Assembly (NCBI GenBank): GCA_027604685.1
Contig: JADHYX010000024.1
Span: forward strand, 41,047-105,046
DNA length: 64,000 nucleotides
Direction: 5' to 3'
Source: Lobulomyces angularis
Lineage: Eukaryota; Chytridiomycota; Chytridiomycetes; Lobulomycetales; Lobulomycetaceae
Part shown: positions 38,501 to 50,058 of the stretch, piece after piece
Numbering within the stretch: position 1 is the stretch's first letter
How the letters are laid out: each line of letters opens with the position of its first letter
Made by a program: the position numbers and the translations under genes
The notes under the pieces: generated by a model
The model's input: the letters and a program-made list of their open reading frames with translations, nothing else
What the model was told of the DNA's origin: nothing
Database searches by the model: none

Positions 38501-41499
38501 ATGAAATTTGATCAGCAACTCATGAATTTACTTTTATCAACATTAATTCTTCTAATGCACGTTTGTTCAAATCCAGGAAGTACTGCTGTTAGATACACGG
38601 ATTTTTTACAACTTAAGCAACTAAACTCCAATTTCAACTCTATCCACCTTAGCTTCTTTGCTTTCAATCAAACTTTCAGCCTGGAACTAGTAAAAAACAA
38701 TCTTCTTGTGGTGGCAGATTCTACTTTAAAAATACACAACTCATTAACAAAAAAGAACACTCTGCAACTAATTAATGCCCATCCATACCAGGGAAAAAGT
38801 AGTTATCTTGATGACGGTAGCTGGGCAAGAATATTATTTCATAAAGAGTAAAAAAATTGGAGGATATTTATCAATTCACTATACTTTATTTTATTTTTTA
38901 GTCCAAATTCTGAAGCATCATCAGATATCTCCAAATTTATATTCGAAGGTGCGTTTTCTACCTCTGATGGAATGTACCACATTACTTCTGTGGAAAGTTA
39001 TCGAATATCCAGGAGACCAGGACTGGATGTCGATTTAGTCTCACCGTTTGAAAGGGATGAAAAACATAGAAATGCTCGCTTAATCATTTACAAAGATACT
39101 AACAATATTCACGCGCATATACCAGAGAGTGTTGTAAACCCGACCGCTTTGGAATCCCTTTCAGGATGTGGGTATCAGTCGACTGAAGCAAACTTTGAAG
39201 CGATTTTAAAACATCGAGGTCTTACACAGCTCCCTCGTACTTTTAAAAGGCAAGTAAATGGCACTAGTGGTTGCAAACAAGCTACTAAAAAAGTATTGCC
39301 AATGGTGAGTTTTACTATGTCACATGACTTCCTTTTTTTTTATCCATTGATTTCTAAACTTAAAGGGAGTTGCGACAGACTGTACGTATACCACAGCTTT
39401 TGGTGGACCAGAAAAGGCATTGTTACGCATTTTGAACAACTGGAATTTAGCATCTCAAGTTTACGAGGCAGCTTTTAACATTCAATTAATGGTAGTGGAA
39501 GTGAAAATACTTCAAAGTTGTGGAGATGGTGAGGACGGTGAAAAGTTAGAATGGAATGTGCCATGCAGTCGAAATTTTACAATTAACAATAGGTTATCCG
39601 CTTTTAGCCAGTGGCGAGGCTTGAAATCTAATGATACAGCAGGTTTATGGCACTTAATGACACAATGTAACAGCGGGCCACAAGTATGAATCCTAGCCTC
39701 TAATTTTAAATATGTCTTTTAGGTTGGAGTTGCCTGGCTATCAATGTTGTGCGCAAAGAATCAGTTACAAAGCGGTAATCAATTTGTATCTGGTACTGGG
39801 GTATCTAGTATTGTTCCATTGGAGTGGAAAGTTGTTGCTCATGTAAAGTTGATACAATTATAAATTTCTACTTATATAGGTTTTTTTAACATAGGAAATT
39901 GGCCATAGTGAGAATTTTTTAATTTTAGTAACTTAATTAAAAAGGTTTAACATTTTTCAAAAGATTTCGGAGCGATCCATGACTGTATGTCTGAAACTTG
40001 TCCAACCTCCTGTGATACTAGTTCGTTTTCTGTTGCGTGTGAGTGCTGTGCATGTACAGGTTGCGACTGCGATGGAAATTACAGTATGTTGAAAATAATT
40101 GCAATTACTATTTTTTTTATTATAAAGTAATGCATCCTACGGATAATTCCAAATTATCAGAATTTTCCCCGTGCAGTATAAAATACATGTGCTCAAATCT
40201 TGCATTGGCAGTGCATAATGAATGTTTAGTTAATCCTGAGGAGTTAAAGACAGTTACTACTGGTATTTGTGGGAATGGGGTGGTAGAAGGAACAGAAGAA
40301 TGTGACTGTGGTTTATCTTGCGCTTCTGGTGGAATTTTTTTATTTTTCCAACTTTTTAACGAAACTATATTTTTTCTTGAAATAATTTAGATAATTGTTG
40401 TGATGGAAATACTTGTAAGTTTATTAATGGGGCAAAATGTGACCAATTAAACGACGAATGTTGCACTCAATGCCAAATTAAACCTTTTGGCGTGGTTTGC
40501 AGAGAGAGTGCCGATGTTTGCACATATCAGCAAACTTGTGATGGTAAATCTTCAGCATGTGCTCCATCTATTGTGGTACCAGACACTACGCCTTGTGGAA
40601 ATAACACAACTGGTGCAGCCTGTGCAAGTGGTGTTTGCACAAGCAGGCAAGAAATTCAAATTATTGAAGCAAAATTAATGTTTTCGATTTAGATTTTTGC
40701 AATGTCAAAGTGTGGTGCAGGGATCGTTGCAAACGGTAAGTGATTGTGGGGAACCAAATTCATGTAGTTTAAGTTGCGCCACTAACAGTGGAAAATGCCT
40801 AAAGCTTAATGGAAATTTTATTGATGGAACTCCATGTTTAGGTAATTCAAATGTAGCAATTTGTTGTAATTTTTGTTAGCTGGTGGCTTATGCAAAAATG
40901 GTGTTTGCACAGGAACTCCAATCCTGTTATCTCTTGAATACTATTTTCAGACACAACCATTGTTGGCATGGCCTATAGCTGCTATAGTTGCACTGCTGCT
41001 CCTAACTTTTATTTACTGTTTTGTATCAACAGTGTGTTGCAGAAAAAAGAAGAAAGGTTCAAGAAGTGGGAATCAATATCCATTCAACAATAAAAAACAA
41101 TCATTAGCAATTTATCATCCAAATGATGAGTTGAATAAAGAAAATGAAACATTAGTTAACAAAAGCGAAGGATTTTTAAGGCAACATCAAAAGGAAAAAT
41201 TAAAATACAATCAGGACGAATATCATTTCCGGAATGAAGAGAAATTACCTTTAAACTCTCTACATAATACGTATGAACTGCAAGAGACTAATCTTGGAGG
41301 CAATAATTATGGTTCTAATTTTCCTCCTAATGAAGCACATTCACATCTCCAAGAAGGTGCACCATACTCCGTTGATGAGAGGTCCCAAAACAGAAACTAC
41401 AATGACTCGCGTTACAATGCAAATCAACAACAATACAACCCTGAATTAAATTACGCATCACCAACAGCAAACAAAAATCCAAAAAATGGTTACTATTAA
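38501..41499 (+). CDS. ADAM-family metalloprotease, type I membrane protein
   Basis: Ten exons (38501-38847, 38902-39304, 39366-39683, 39723-39842, 39895-39907, 39964-40083, 40128-40328, 40391-40646, 40693-40841, 40880-41499) give 848 residues. In order: signal peptide (LLLSTLILLMHVCS), prodomain with a possible cysteine switch (SGCGY) and a furin-type site TFKR near residue 232, reprolysin domain starting GVATDCTYTTAFGG, zinc site HEIGHNFGAIH at about 396-406, Met-turn NYIMHP, disintegrin domain (CGNGVVEGTEECDCG), Cys-rich region, TM helix near 670-695, and an Asn/Gln-rich tail of about 150 residues. The zinc helix is split across three exons, one of 13 nt. The intron 40647-40692 is GC-AG. 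It resembles fungal ADAMs rather than animal ADAM10/17; the substrate is unknown, with membrane-protein shedding as the likely role. Confidence 0.93.
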
Positions 41500-41644
41500 A
41501 AAGTTTTGAAAACTAACTAAACAGTGACAGTGTTAACAATAATTGTTTATCTTGTACTTTTTTGTATTATTTTTTTGTGTAGCTTATCCAAAATTTTCAT
41601 TTATAAATTTTAACAAACTAGAAAAAATATTTTCAATGTTACAT

Positions 41645-44600
41645 TTAGCAGACAGTTCTTTCCTCTGGAGCGAATACAAAATAAAATGCCTAATAATATA
41701 AAGGAAAAAAGGGTAAAAAATAAATAAATTTATAAATAAATACATGAACAATAGGTAATGCCCTTAATCTACCTCCATTTCTTTCATTTTTAAATTCCAG
41801 GTCATTTTCCATTGATCTTAACTTTAATTCTTCGATATCAATTCTAACCTTTTCATAACCATCCGGAACTACAATTAATAGTTCCTTAAATTTAAAGCTT
41901 AAGGTTTTTCTTTGAATAATTTCTTTTAGGTCAAGTTTCAATGACATCAACTCCTTATAAATCAAAACAGACATAGGAAAAAATTTGAATTGTTTTTCCC
42001 CAATTTTTTTACTAAAGTTTTGTATATTTTCAATATCAATAATTGCTGCATTTTCCTCTTTTTCTATTTCCATTAAAAGTTCTTCATCTTCATATCCTCT
42101 AACGTCTTTAACTCCTACAATGAATCTATATTCTTCCAACTTTGCATTAAATCTTTCGTAGTTCTTCACATTATTCAAAAATTCTATAGCTTCATTTTTA
42201 ATAAAATTTTGGTAGTTTTTAATCCATGTTGTATTATTAAATATGGAAGTTGAAGCGAAATTTAAGTGCGGAATAAATTTTAAATGAACCTTCATTTGTT
42301 CATTAGAGTTGATTTTTTGCTTTTCATTCAAAATCTTTTGCAGAAATAATTTCTCCTGACCTAAATCCGTAAGAGTGTTATATGACAAACCCTATCCAAA
42401 AAATAAAATATTTTAAAATAAAATAGTTCATTTTGTTGAATTACCAAATCATTTAACATTTTTTCATTTTCTTTTGAACTTTCTATTCGACGAGCTTCCA
42501 AAGAATACTCACCTTAACGAAATATTTTAATATTGTTATGTTTTTTTATTGAATTTAAATTATACCATTGCGGACATGGATCACTTCCCCCAACTCTTCC
42601 CTTTCAGTGCACATTTCATCTGCTACAATGTATTTCATTAACTGTAATTCAAATTCTTTCAAATCTACTTGCTCCCAAATTTCGCCCTCACTTCCAAACC
42701 TTTCCAACTACAAAATTAAACAGATTTTTATAAAAAAATAAAATAAAATATTGTCATCGTAATACAATCCTAGCCATTGCCATTATAGGTAAGTCAGTTT
42801 TTGAAGAAAAATTCCAAACGGTGCCCATCCCACACGGTTCTTTTAATGGTTTTTTAGGCAAGATTCTGAGCTCCTTTTTTACAGGAATATCAATGGTTTT
42901 ATCACTCCTTGTCAAAATTTTCATGCAGTTTGCTTCTAAAACACTAGTTTCGTTTGGGCAGTGTATTTTTTTCTTAAAAACTACCAGAAATTCATGATGA
43001 AACATTAATATATCATATGTGGTAGAAAAATAGCTCCCCAGCCCTCCTGCAGCTGTGTGTCTCAATCTCTTTACTATAAATTCTTCAATCTCAAATCCCC
43101 TGCCCAAGTACTTTAAAATTGATTCAAAGCTAATAGCTTGATAAATTTTTTTTTTTCTATTATCTCCCATTCCAAAAAAGCATCTCCCGCCATCTTTCAA
43201 CAAACTTAAAATTTCCGAAAGAATTAAAAAAATTATTCAAAAAAATGATTTTGACTAAATATCAACACTTACCGATTGGATTCTTGTGCAACTGAATCAA
43301 TTTCGACTAAAAATTCTTCCATTTCGGATAGAAGAGATAAATCTCCAATAATACCTTCAGAATACTTGATACAATCTATTTTCATAAAATATTTTTTAAC
43401 TTGCAGATACTGAAAAATGTTGTTACCTTTGTATGGTGGGTGACTTAATATCAAATCGAAATTTTCATTACTAAAGACGTCACCCAATTCTTTTAGGTTT
43501 GTAGAATTTCCTAAAAACAAACTTGGAATATTGTGTTTTTTATCTAATGGTAACTTAAAATATAAATTTTTTTGAGCCAATTTCACTGCGCGCTATGTTA
43601 AAAAAAATATTTAAAAATTAGTAATGAACATTAAATTTAATTACAGGGTTAATGTCAACACCAACTGATCTTCTTTCTAAAATAAAACTTTCAATAATAT
43701 CAGTTCCTCTTCCCAAAAAGTTAGACAATATCAAGTCATTTTTTTTTGAATAACGAATTATCGCCCATCTCACCAAGTGGGGAAGCCATGTTCCTGAATA
43801 ATCCATGCTGGAATGATTAGCCCATTTCGTCGCTCTACCTTTCAAATCTGGAAAAAATGTCAATTTACATCAGAATTTTTAAACACAAACCAAAAAAAGA
43901 ACTATCGATAACACAGCTAAACAATTTATCATCATCAGGACCGTAGTCCTTTAACAACTGAGGAGCACTGTCGCCCAATTCTGCTGAAGTGTTCATCATC
44001 TTTCTAGTTAAGTAGCGAGTACCCAACTTAGACTCATCCTCATTTACAAATATATTACAGTTCGCTTTTTTATTACTCGAAATTAATGGGATTTCTGAGC
44101 AATCATAACACAATAACACCCCTTCAAATTTGTTCCATTTTATAGAAAAATCCGTATGACAGTACCAGCATTTATTTTTTCTCTGAAACTGATCTCGTTT
44201 TTCTTTTAGAAGTTTTAATATAGATGCAAGATTTTATATAAAAGATTAACCATAAATTTTAGACACTTCTAACAAAGTCTCGTTATCAATTTCGTTTTTT
44301 GCCTGAGTTCTTGCACTTATATCTTTATTAAGTCAGTTACTTTATGCTTGAAATTATTTATAATCAACCTGTCTCAATAAATGAATCCAACGAATGCGTG
44401 TGAGTGATCTCCGAATTCCTACCGAAACATTTATGGCAAAGATCATAAGTGGAATAGTAGGTTAACGAGCATGGCTGGCAGGTATACCAAGTACGCTCTT
44501 TATTCAACTCTTTTAAAAATCAAATAGTGAAACCATCCTGAATTAATGAAAAATTTTTACCAATTGAACATCCATCACAACTGAATTTGTCAATGTAATT

Positions 44601-47514
44601 CATATTTAACAAGGCCTACATTGTGACAATTAGATTAATGCTTTCTTTTCATATTAATTTACCTCATGTTCAGGGCACCAAAAAACCACACCGTTTTCCC
44701 AATGAGATAAAGGTTTTTTGGTACATTCTATGTGAAACGAGCGAAAACATGATTTGTCAAAACATCCTTTTTTTAACTATGTCAAGGAATAGAAAAATGC
44801 AGACTTACCTATTGAGGCTCCTCTGCCCTTGCAGTTAAAGCACTTAATTTTGCTAGCTCTTTTAACAGCTTCAAAAATATTGAACCACTCTATAAAAAAT
44901 TTTGTAAAATTGGTAACAAATTTTTCTTAAAAAAATACCATTAAGATGATCAAAATATACAACCTCAGGAGAGTATTTTGCGCAATAGATGTGAACCCAA
45001 ACTAACTTTGTAATTTCGTCAATATCATTATATTCACTCTTTATAACTAGGGGAAATTTAAAAAATTGTGAAAAGCTAGTGGAATCGGTATTGCAGAATC
45101 CACAAATTTTTTCATATTGAAGTGATTTTTTAAAACTTCCAATATTAAAAAATGCAAATTTGGTTAAATTTTCAGTATCGTTTTCATTAAAATGTAAAAA
45201 AAAGTTGTCTTTAACAAACTTTAATTCTATTTCTTTGGAGGTTACCGAATCTCTGATCTTTTTATTAAAAACTCTCCTCATTGAAAAGCTGGTTTTTGGA
45301 TGCTTATGGTATTTGTAATTAGTTTGAAAACAGTTTACACATAGGTAGTATGAACAATAAAAACAATTGTAAGTATATTTCTTAATTTGGCTTTTGCAGT
45401 CATTGCAGAAATATTTTTTCGTGTCTGTGTCGTCTTCTGAATATACTTCTTCAACTTCCTCCGAATCTCTTTTTGTTTTAATTCTTTTTTTTATTAATTT
45501 TTTTTCTAGTTCATAATTTTCGTTGTTTAAAATGTTTTCATTTTTTTCGTTAAATTTAAATCTGATGCTATTCATTCCTAAAAAAAAAAAGGTAAAAAAA
45601 AAGGATAAGTATTCTAAAAATTCTTACCAATCCATTCGTCAAACTTTATATCCCATCCAAGATAATGAACCTTAACTTCAGAGCATTTTGCTTCGATAAC
45701 AACTGCAGGGTAGTATGTTTTGGAAGCCCACAAAACTTCAACTACATTTCCAACCTCTAATAATTGCTTTAAATTATTTATCGACCTAGTATCATTTAGA
45801 GTGATGGAATAAAAAAGAAATAAAATTACATTTCTCTGTTAAACTCTTGTCTATTTCGTTTCCTCGTAGAAGATAGAAAGTTTTTATAGAATAAATCAGC
45901 AAGCGCTAATACAAGTTATTCTTCAAATTCAATACTGTAATTTACCATTTTCTTTTTCACTTAAGCCAGAACCTTCTTTTCTTAACTTCTGTGTTGAATT
46001 TTTTTTTTCTGGAATATTCATGGTTGCAGTATCAATTTTAGGAAGGTTAACAAATTTAAGTCTGCTACTATTAATCCCTATAATAAGCATTTTAAAAAAT
46101 AGCCATATTTATCGTGTCACCTAGCCATTCGTCGTATTTTCTACCCCAATCAGGATAATGAATCTTAATGGCCATCGACTTAATTTCCACAATTTCTGCA
46201 ACATAGTATTCCTTTGACGCCCATAGTACCTGAACTAAAGAACCAATCTGAAGAAATTGCTGTAGTTCTCTATAAGATCTGAAGTTGTCTAGTTAGCAAA
46301 AAGCAGAAAGCATAAGTAGAATACTGTGTAATTGCATTGTTTTGAGGTTTCCATCTTGTAGAAGACAATAAATCTGTTTCGCAGTTAATTTTGGCTACAT
46401 TCACTAAATAATTAATGTATATGTTAAGAAGAAAAAAGCTCAATAATACACTGCTCTCTGTTAGTATTAATTTGATCGGGATTCAGTTCAAGCAAATCCT
46501 TGTGTTTTCTGCGAGTACTTTTCACATCTATAACAGAACATACCCTTATTCGATCACTATTGACTCCTTAATTCCAAAAAATGACCATTAAAAAGTAGCG
46601 CCTAAAGCATACCTATCCATTCATCAAATTTTTCATTCCAACCACGGTAATGTACTTTAATGGAATTTACTTTAATTTTTATTATTTTTGCAGGATAAAA
46701 TTTAGAACAAGAAAAAACTTCAATTAACATTCCAATTTCGAAGTTAATTTTAGATTCTTCGGTAATTTGAATTTCATCATTAAGTTCTTCAACCTCAGTT
46801 TTTTCTTGCTCAGCATCTTTAAAAATATCAAAGCTCTTTAGTTCAACATTCACATTATTGTCTATTCTACTAACATTTAAAGGGCTTTTTAAAGCTCTAA
46901 GTCTATTACTGTTAATGCCTAATGTTTATAGTAGTTTGTGAGGAAGGATTTAAAAGGCATAAAATTACCTATCCATTCATCATAATTACTTTCCCATCCA
47001 TCGTAGTGAACTTTAACTAGCATATGCTTAACTTCAACGACAGTAGCAAGGTTGTATTCTTTTGAAGCCCACAAAACCTCAATAACTGCACCAACATGAA
47101 AAATGCATTTTAACTCCTTGAAGGTCCTAAAAACAATAACTGAAATTAAAAGTAACAATTAGTTTACATTTGGCAAGTTTTTAAAGTTGAAACAAGATTT
47201 CTGGTTGAGGAAGCCAGTTTTGCTTCTTTCAGAAGGGCAGAAGTAATCCAATTTAAATCTTTTTTTTGTTCACTTAACACAACCTTTGGAATATATTCAT
47301 CATTTTTTTTTCCCACAGTAATCGTTGAATATATTGATACACACTGCAAGCATAAGGTAACCACCGAAAACGGCCCGCGATTATCGCAGTTGTATGTTGG
47401 AGAACGGCAGTTGCAATTAAAAAAGTTTCGATTTTCAGATAATATAATATTTTCCAAATCTGGAGAAAAATCAGATCGTGGACTGTTAGTAACGGAGTCA
47501 AACGATCTACTCAT
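41645..47514 (-). CDS. Chromatin-reader/zinc-finger/DNA methyltransferase fusion
   Basis: Twenty-four exons, phase-consistent, 1579 residues: 47168-47514, 46969-47126, 46613-46918, 46450-46566, 46325-46403, 46121-46269, 45946-46077, 45830-45905, 45628-45785, 44939-45577, 44809-44889, 44663-44766, 44561-44615, 44369-44509, 44251-44322, 43891-44202, 43645-43847, 43427-43592, 43273-43375, 42766-43204, 42566-42707, 42445-42512, 41744-42391, 41645-41689. Order: four Tudor-knot-like domains (117-520); ZZ-like finger (CNDC, CFYC, CVNC, HxxxH); extended PHD (655-782: ICGFC, WVHIYCA, CFNC, GCFDKSC, FHIEC, CPEH); second ZZ-like finger; GATA-like CWYC/CYDC; then a methyltransferase with SAM motif SNFLGRGTDIIES, VGVDINP, catalytic SHPPYKDCIKYS, GDLSLLSEM, GMGDNR and FHHEFLVVF. 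This matches bacterial amino-MTases (HPPY, ...GDxR...). The tail (GVKDVR, LPIVHAFYFVF) looks like a second, degenerate copy. Product base (6mA or 4mC) unknown. Confidence 0.88.
45577..47126 (-). repeat. Four tandem Tudor-knot/chromobarrel-like domains
   Basis: Four copies of one module lie in the N-terminal third of the methyltransferase gene, at about 46905-47126, 46550-46770, 46065-46269 and 45560-45785. Each has VGxxIEVLWASKxYYxAxVVExK, then KVHYxGWxxKYDEWIG, an intron splitting the final Gly codon, then INSxRL. The intron after DEWI is at the same position and phase in all four, and upstream linkers share an LSSTRxxx segment, so duplication was at DNA level with introns. The KVHYxGW...DEW core is typical of MYST/MSL3 chromobarrels and PHF20-type Tudor domains, which read methylated histone tails or bind RNA. 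Confidence 0.88.
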
Positions 47515-48007
47515 AGCTTTTGTGGTTGAGATGGAAAATATTGATTGTTCTCTTAAGAGAATAAGTTGAAATTTATAAAATAACAAAAATTTTTGCGGTT
47601 AACAAAGTAAGTTGAAAATTCTCTTGATAACTCAATGCAATCAAGGTTCTAAATTGATAAATTTCAAATTACCCCTTGCCTCCAAGCGCCTTCGGGGTCA
47701 ACTCTGCTTTGAAATTTTGAGTAAGATTTATAACTGGCATATTGCATGATTGTATTATGATTATACTATAAGTATCTTAGTTACTGGTTCTTAGATCTGC
47801 TCCTGCCTTCTTAATATAGCAGGACTTTTTCCTCAGTCTAAAAAGCAAAATTATTCTTAATCGTATCTAATTTGATTCTATAAGCACACTGGAACCAAAT
47901 ATACATTACTTCAACATTTGTACAATCAGTTTATCTCTTTGAATTGTTAAAATTCTTTTTTTTTTTAGATCAAAAAAAATTATTTTCAGATATTTGCAAA
48001 AAATATA
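47515..48007. promoter_or_regulatory. Divergent spacer, methyltransferase/PIG-U
   Basis: About 490 bp between two divergent start codons. No exon or RNA gene is seen. A slightly GC-richer patch at about 47675-47715 stands out from the AT-rich background but has no recognisable motif. Confidence 0.4.
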
Positions 48008-49796
48008 ATGAACAATAGAGCACATCAAAATGATATGGAAAATTTTATTCCATACACTTGCATCCCGATATTAATACGAATAATTGTTCCATTTTTGTTT
48101 CCGAATTTTGTTCAGTCAGTTTCATACAGACCGGAGGTTTCTACTCCAATTTCAAGTTACAAAAGACGTAATTTTAGCCTTACTATAAACTCTGCTAATA
48201 ATTATTAATAGTTAAAGAAGGCTTATTTCTGTTTCATATAGGTTTAGATCCATATGACGGTGGAACTTTCCATCAGGTAATTTACTTTTACAGATTTTAT
48301 TAGTGCCATGCTGTTATTTTTTTTACTATGCAATTGTTTTTTCTATATAGCCTCCACTATTATTGTTAATTTACGCTTTGATACCAGAAGTTCTTCATGT
48401 ATTTTTGCCAACTCTGTTGGACATTTCTGTTGCTTATTGTCTGTTTCACATAGCAAAATATAGAAAATCTTTTCTGGAGTCTGAAATTTGGGAAAAAGGT
48501 GAATTAACAATAATCGAAGAAGAATTTGAGTTTGAAGATTCAGAAGAAACTAAAGAATTAAATGAAGGGTTGCGAAAGAGAAAAAGCTCACAACATAAAA
48601 AAAAGGAAATACTATCTTCATTACAGGATAATTTTACTGATAATAATTTTACTGATAAAACGATACCTCCAAAAGATACCTTAAATCCCTCGTTAGTTGC
48701 ATTGTTATATCTATCGAACCCATTGAGTATATTTTCATGTTTTGGTGGTTCAACTTCAATATGGGGATCTGCGGGTTTAGTTGCGGCGGTGCATTTTGCT
48801 TGTTTGGGTACTAATTTATTTGAAGCAACTGCAAAGTTAATATTATCTTTTTAGGAAGTAAAAAATATTCTATGTTATTTTTAGCTGCAGCAGTATATAC
48901 ATCGGTCTATCCGATTGTAGCTTTAGTTCCGTGTTCGTATATATTAACAATAGGAAAAAAAGTAAGCGCTGGGGAAAAATCAAAAGAGGAGATTAATGGA
49001 GAACTGGAATCAAAAATTAAAAGATCTTTCAGAGCAGATATCTTAGAAAATTTTCTAATATTTCTATCCTTTCTTTTGATTTTCTTGTTGTTTTCATACT
49101 TCCTATTAGACAACTCCCTAAATTTCATAAAAAGTTTTTATGGAGTAATGTAAGTAAAAGTAAACATAAATTTTTGAATGTTCTATTTTTAGATTATTAG
49201 TGCCTGATCTTACTCCAAATATTGGGTTATTTTGGTACTTCTTCATAGAAATGTTCGATCAATTCAGACTATTTTTCCTTTGCGTTTTTCAGATGTTGGC
49301 ATGTGGAGTTTTTGTTGGTCCAATTTCCCTTAAATTTCAGTAAATATATTCATATTTTTTAATTTAATTCTTTTTTAGATATCAGCCTTTATTCGCAATT
49401 TATGTCTTGATTGCATTAACCACCATTTTAAAAACGTACCCTAGTATTGGTGACATGGGAATCAGTTTTGGTTTTGTTACACTATTTCCAGAACTTTTTA
49501 GATGTAATTATATGATACGCTTCAATTTATTTTTAAATTTTAAAGATGCCAATGGAATTTATGTTTCAAGTTTACTTTTGATATCATGTAGTTGTCTTTT
49601 ACCCGCATTTCACCATCTTTGGCTATACAGTGGAAGTGGAAATTCCAACTTCTATTACGCCATAACACTGGTTTGTTCTGTTGGACAAATTGGATGGGTT
49701 AATGATATCACTACAGCAATGATTAAAAGAGAAGGCTGTAGAATTGGAGGGAGAGGGATCTGGAGGAGGTATTCTGTTGAAACCTCTATTGAATAG
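48008..49796 (+). CDS. PIGU: GPI transamidase subunit PIG-U
   Basis: Seven exons (48008-48167, 48212-48276, 48351-48807, 48855-49149, 49193-49339, 49379-49503, 49546-49796) give 499 residues. Hallmarks: [60 protein letters not shown] and [18 protein letters not shown], with about nine membrane segments throughout. PIG-U (yeast Cdc91/Gab1) is a multi-pass ER subunit of GPI transamidase, which attaches GPI anchors to proteins. An acidic/basic loop at about residues 115-160 is longer than in the human protein. The fourth exon's acceptor (48854) and the donor at 48808 were chosen by homology ([14 protein letters not shown]); the 42-nt intron 49504-49545 is stop-free and a multiple of three, so its removal is likely but not certain. 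The start could be Met at 48035 instead. Confidence 0.94.
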
Positions 49797-49905
49797 ACTT
49801 ATAAACTATATAATTTTAAAACAACCAGTTAAGTTCTTTTTTTTGATGCATTACTTTAGTCATTTTAATATAATTTGAGGTCACACAAAATTTTATAATT
49901 TAATT

Positions 49906-50058
49906 ATGATCGAAATAACTGATGACCAACTCATGCATTCCGTAAATTTTTTAGGTGCCTTTGTGGTAGTTTTGATAATTTTCTACATTTATTGCGATCT
50001 AAACAACACAAGCACATTTACAACATCAAAAATTGTAAAGCAGAAAAAGAAGGAGTAA
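49906..50058 (+). CDS. OST4: Ost4-like oligosaccharyltransferase micro-subunit
   Basis: An uninterrupted 50-codon frame: MIEITDDQLMHSVNFLGAF, one membrane helix (about residues 14-30, FLGAFVVVLIIFYIY), then a polar tail ending in basic KQKKKE. Ost4 proteins are 35-40 residues and begin MITDxQLNxLA followed directly by one helix; the ITDDQL start and helix placement match closely, the tail is longer. Ost4 stabilises the oligosaccharyltransferase complex in the ER membrane. It lies 109 bp after PIG-U on the same strand. Small size makes homology weak, but the start motif is distinctive. Confidence 0.68.
   Translation: MIEITDDQLMHSVNFLGAFVVVLIIFYIYCDLNNTSTFTTSKIVKQKKKE

Noticed and set aside
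41645..47514. Bacterial contamination or a restriction-modification operon carrying the HPPY methyltransferase
   Set aside because: The MTase domain itself is interrupted by eukaryotic introns, sits in the same reading chain as PHD and Tudor-like domains, and lies between fungal genes of the same composition. There is no restriction enzyme beside it.
48855..48895. Frame start at [11 protein letters not shown] as a separate gene
   Set aside because: It is the continuation of PIG-U once the intron with donor 48808 and acceptor 48854 is removed; the joined sequence aligns with the family.
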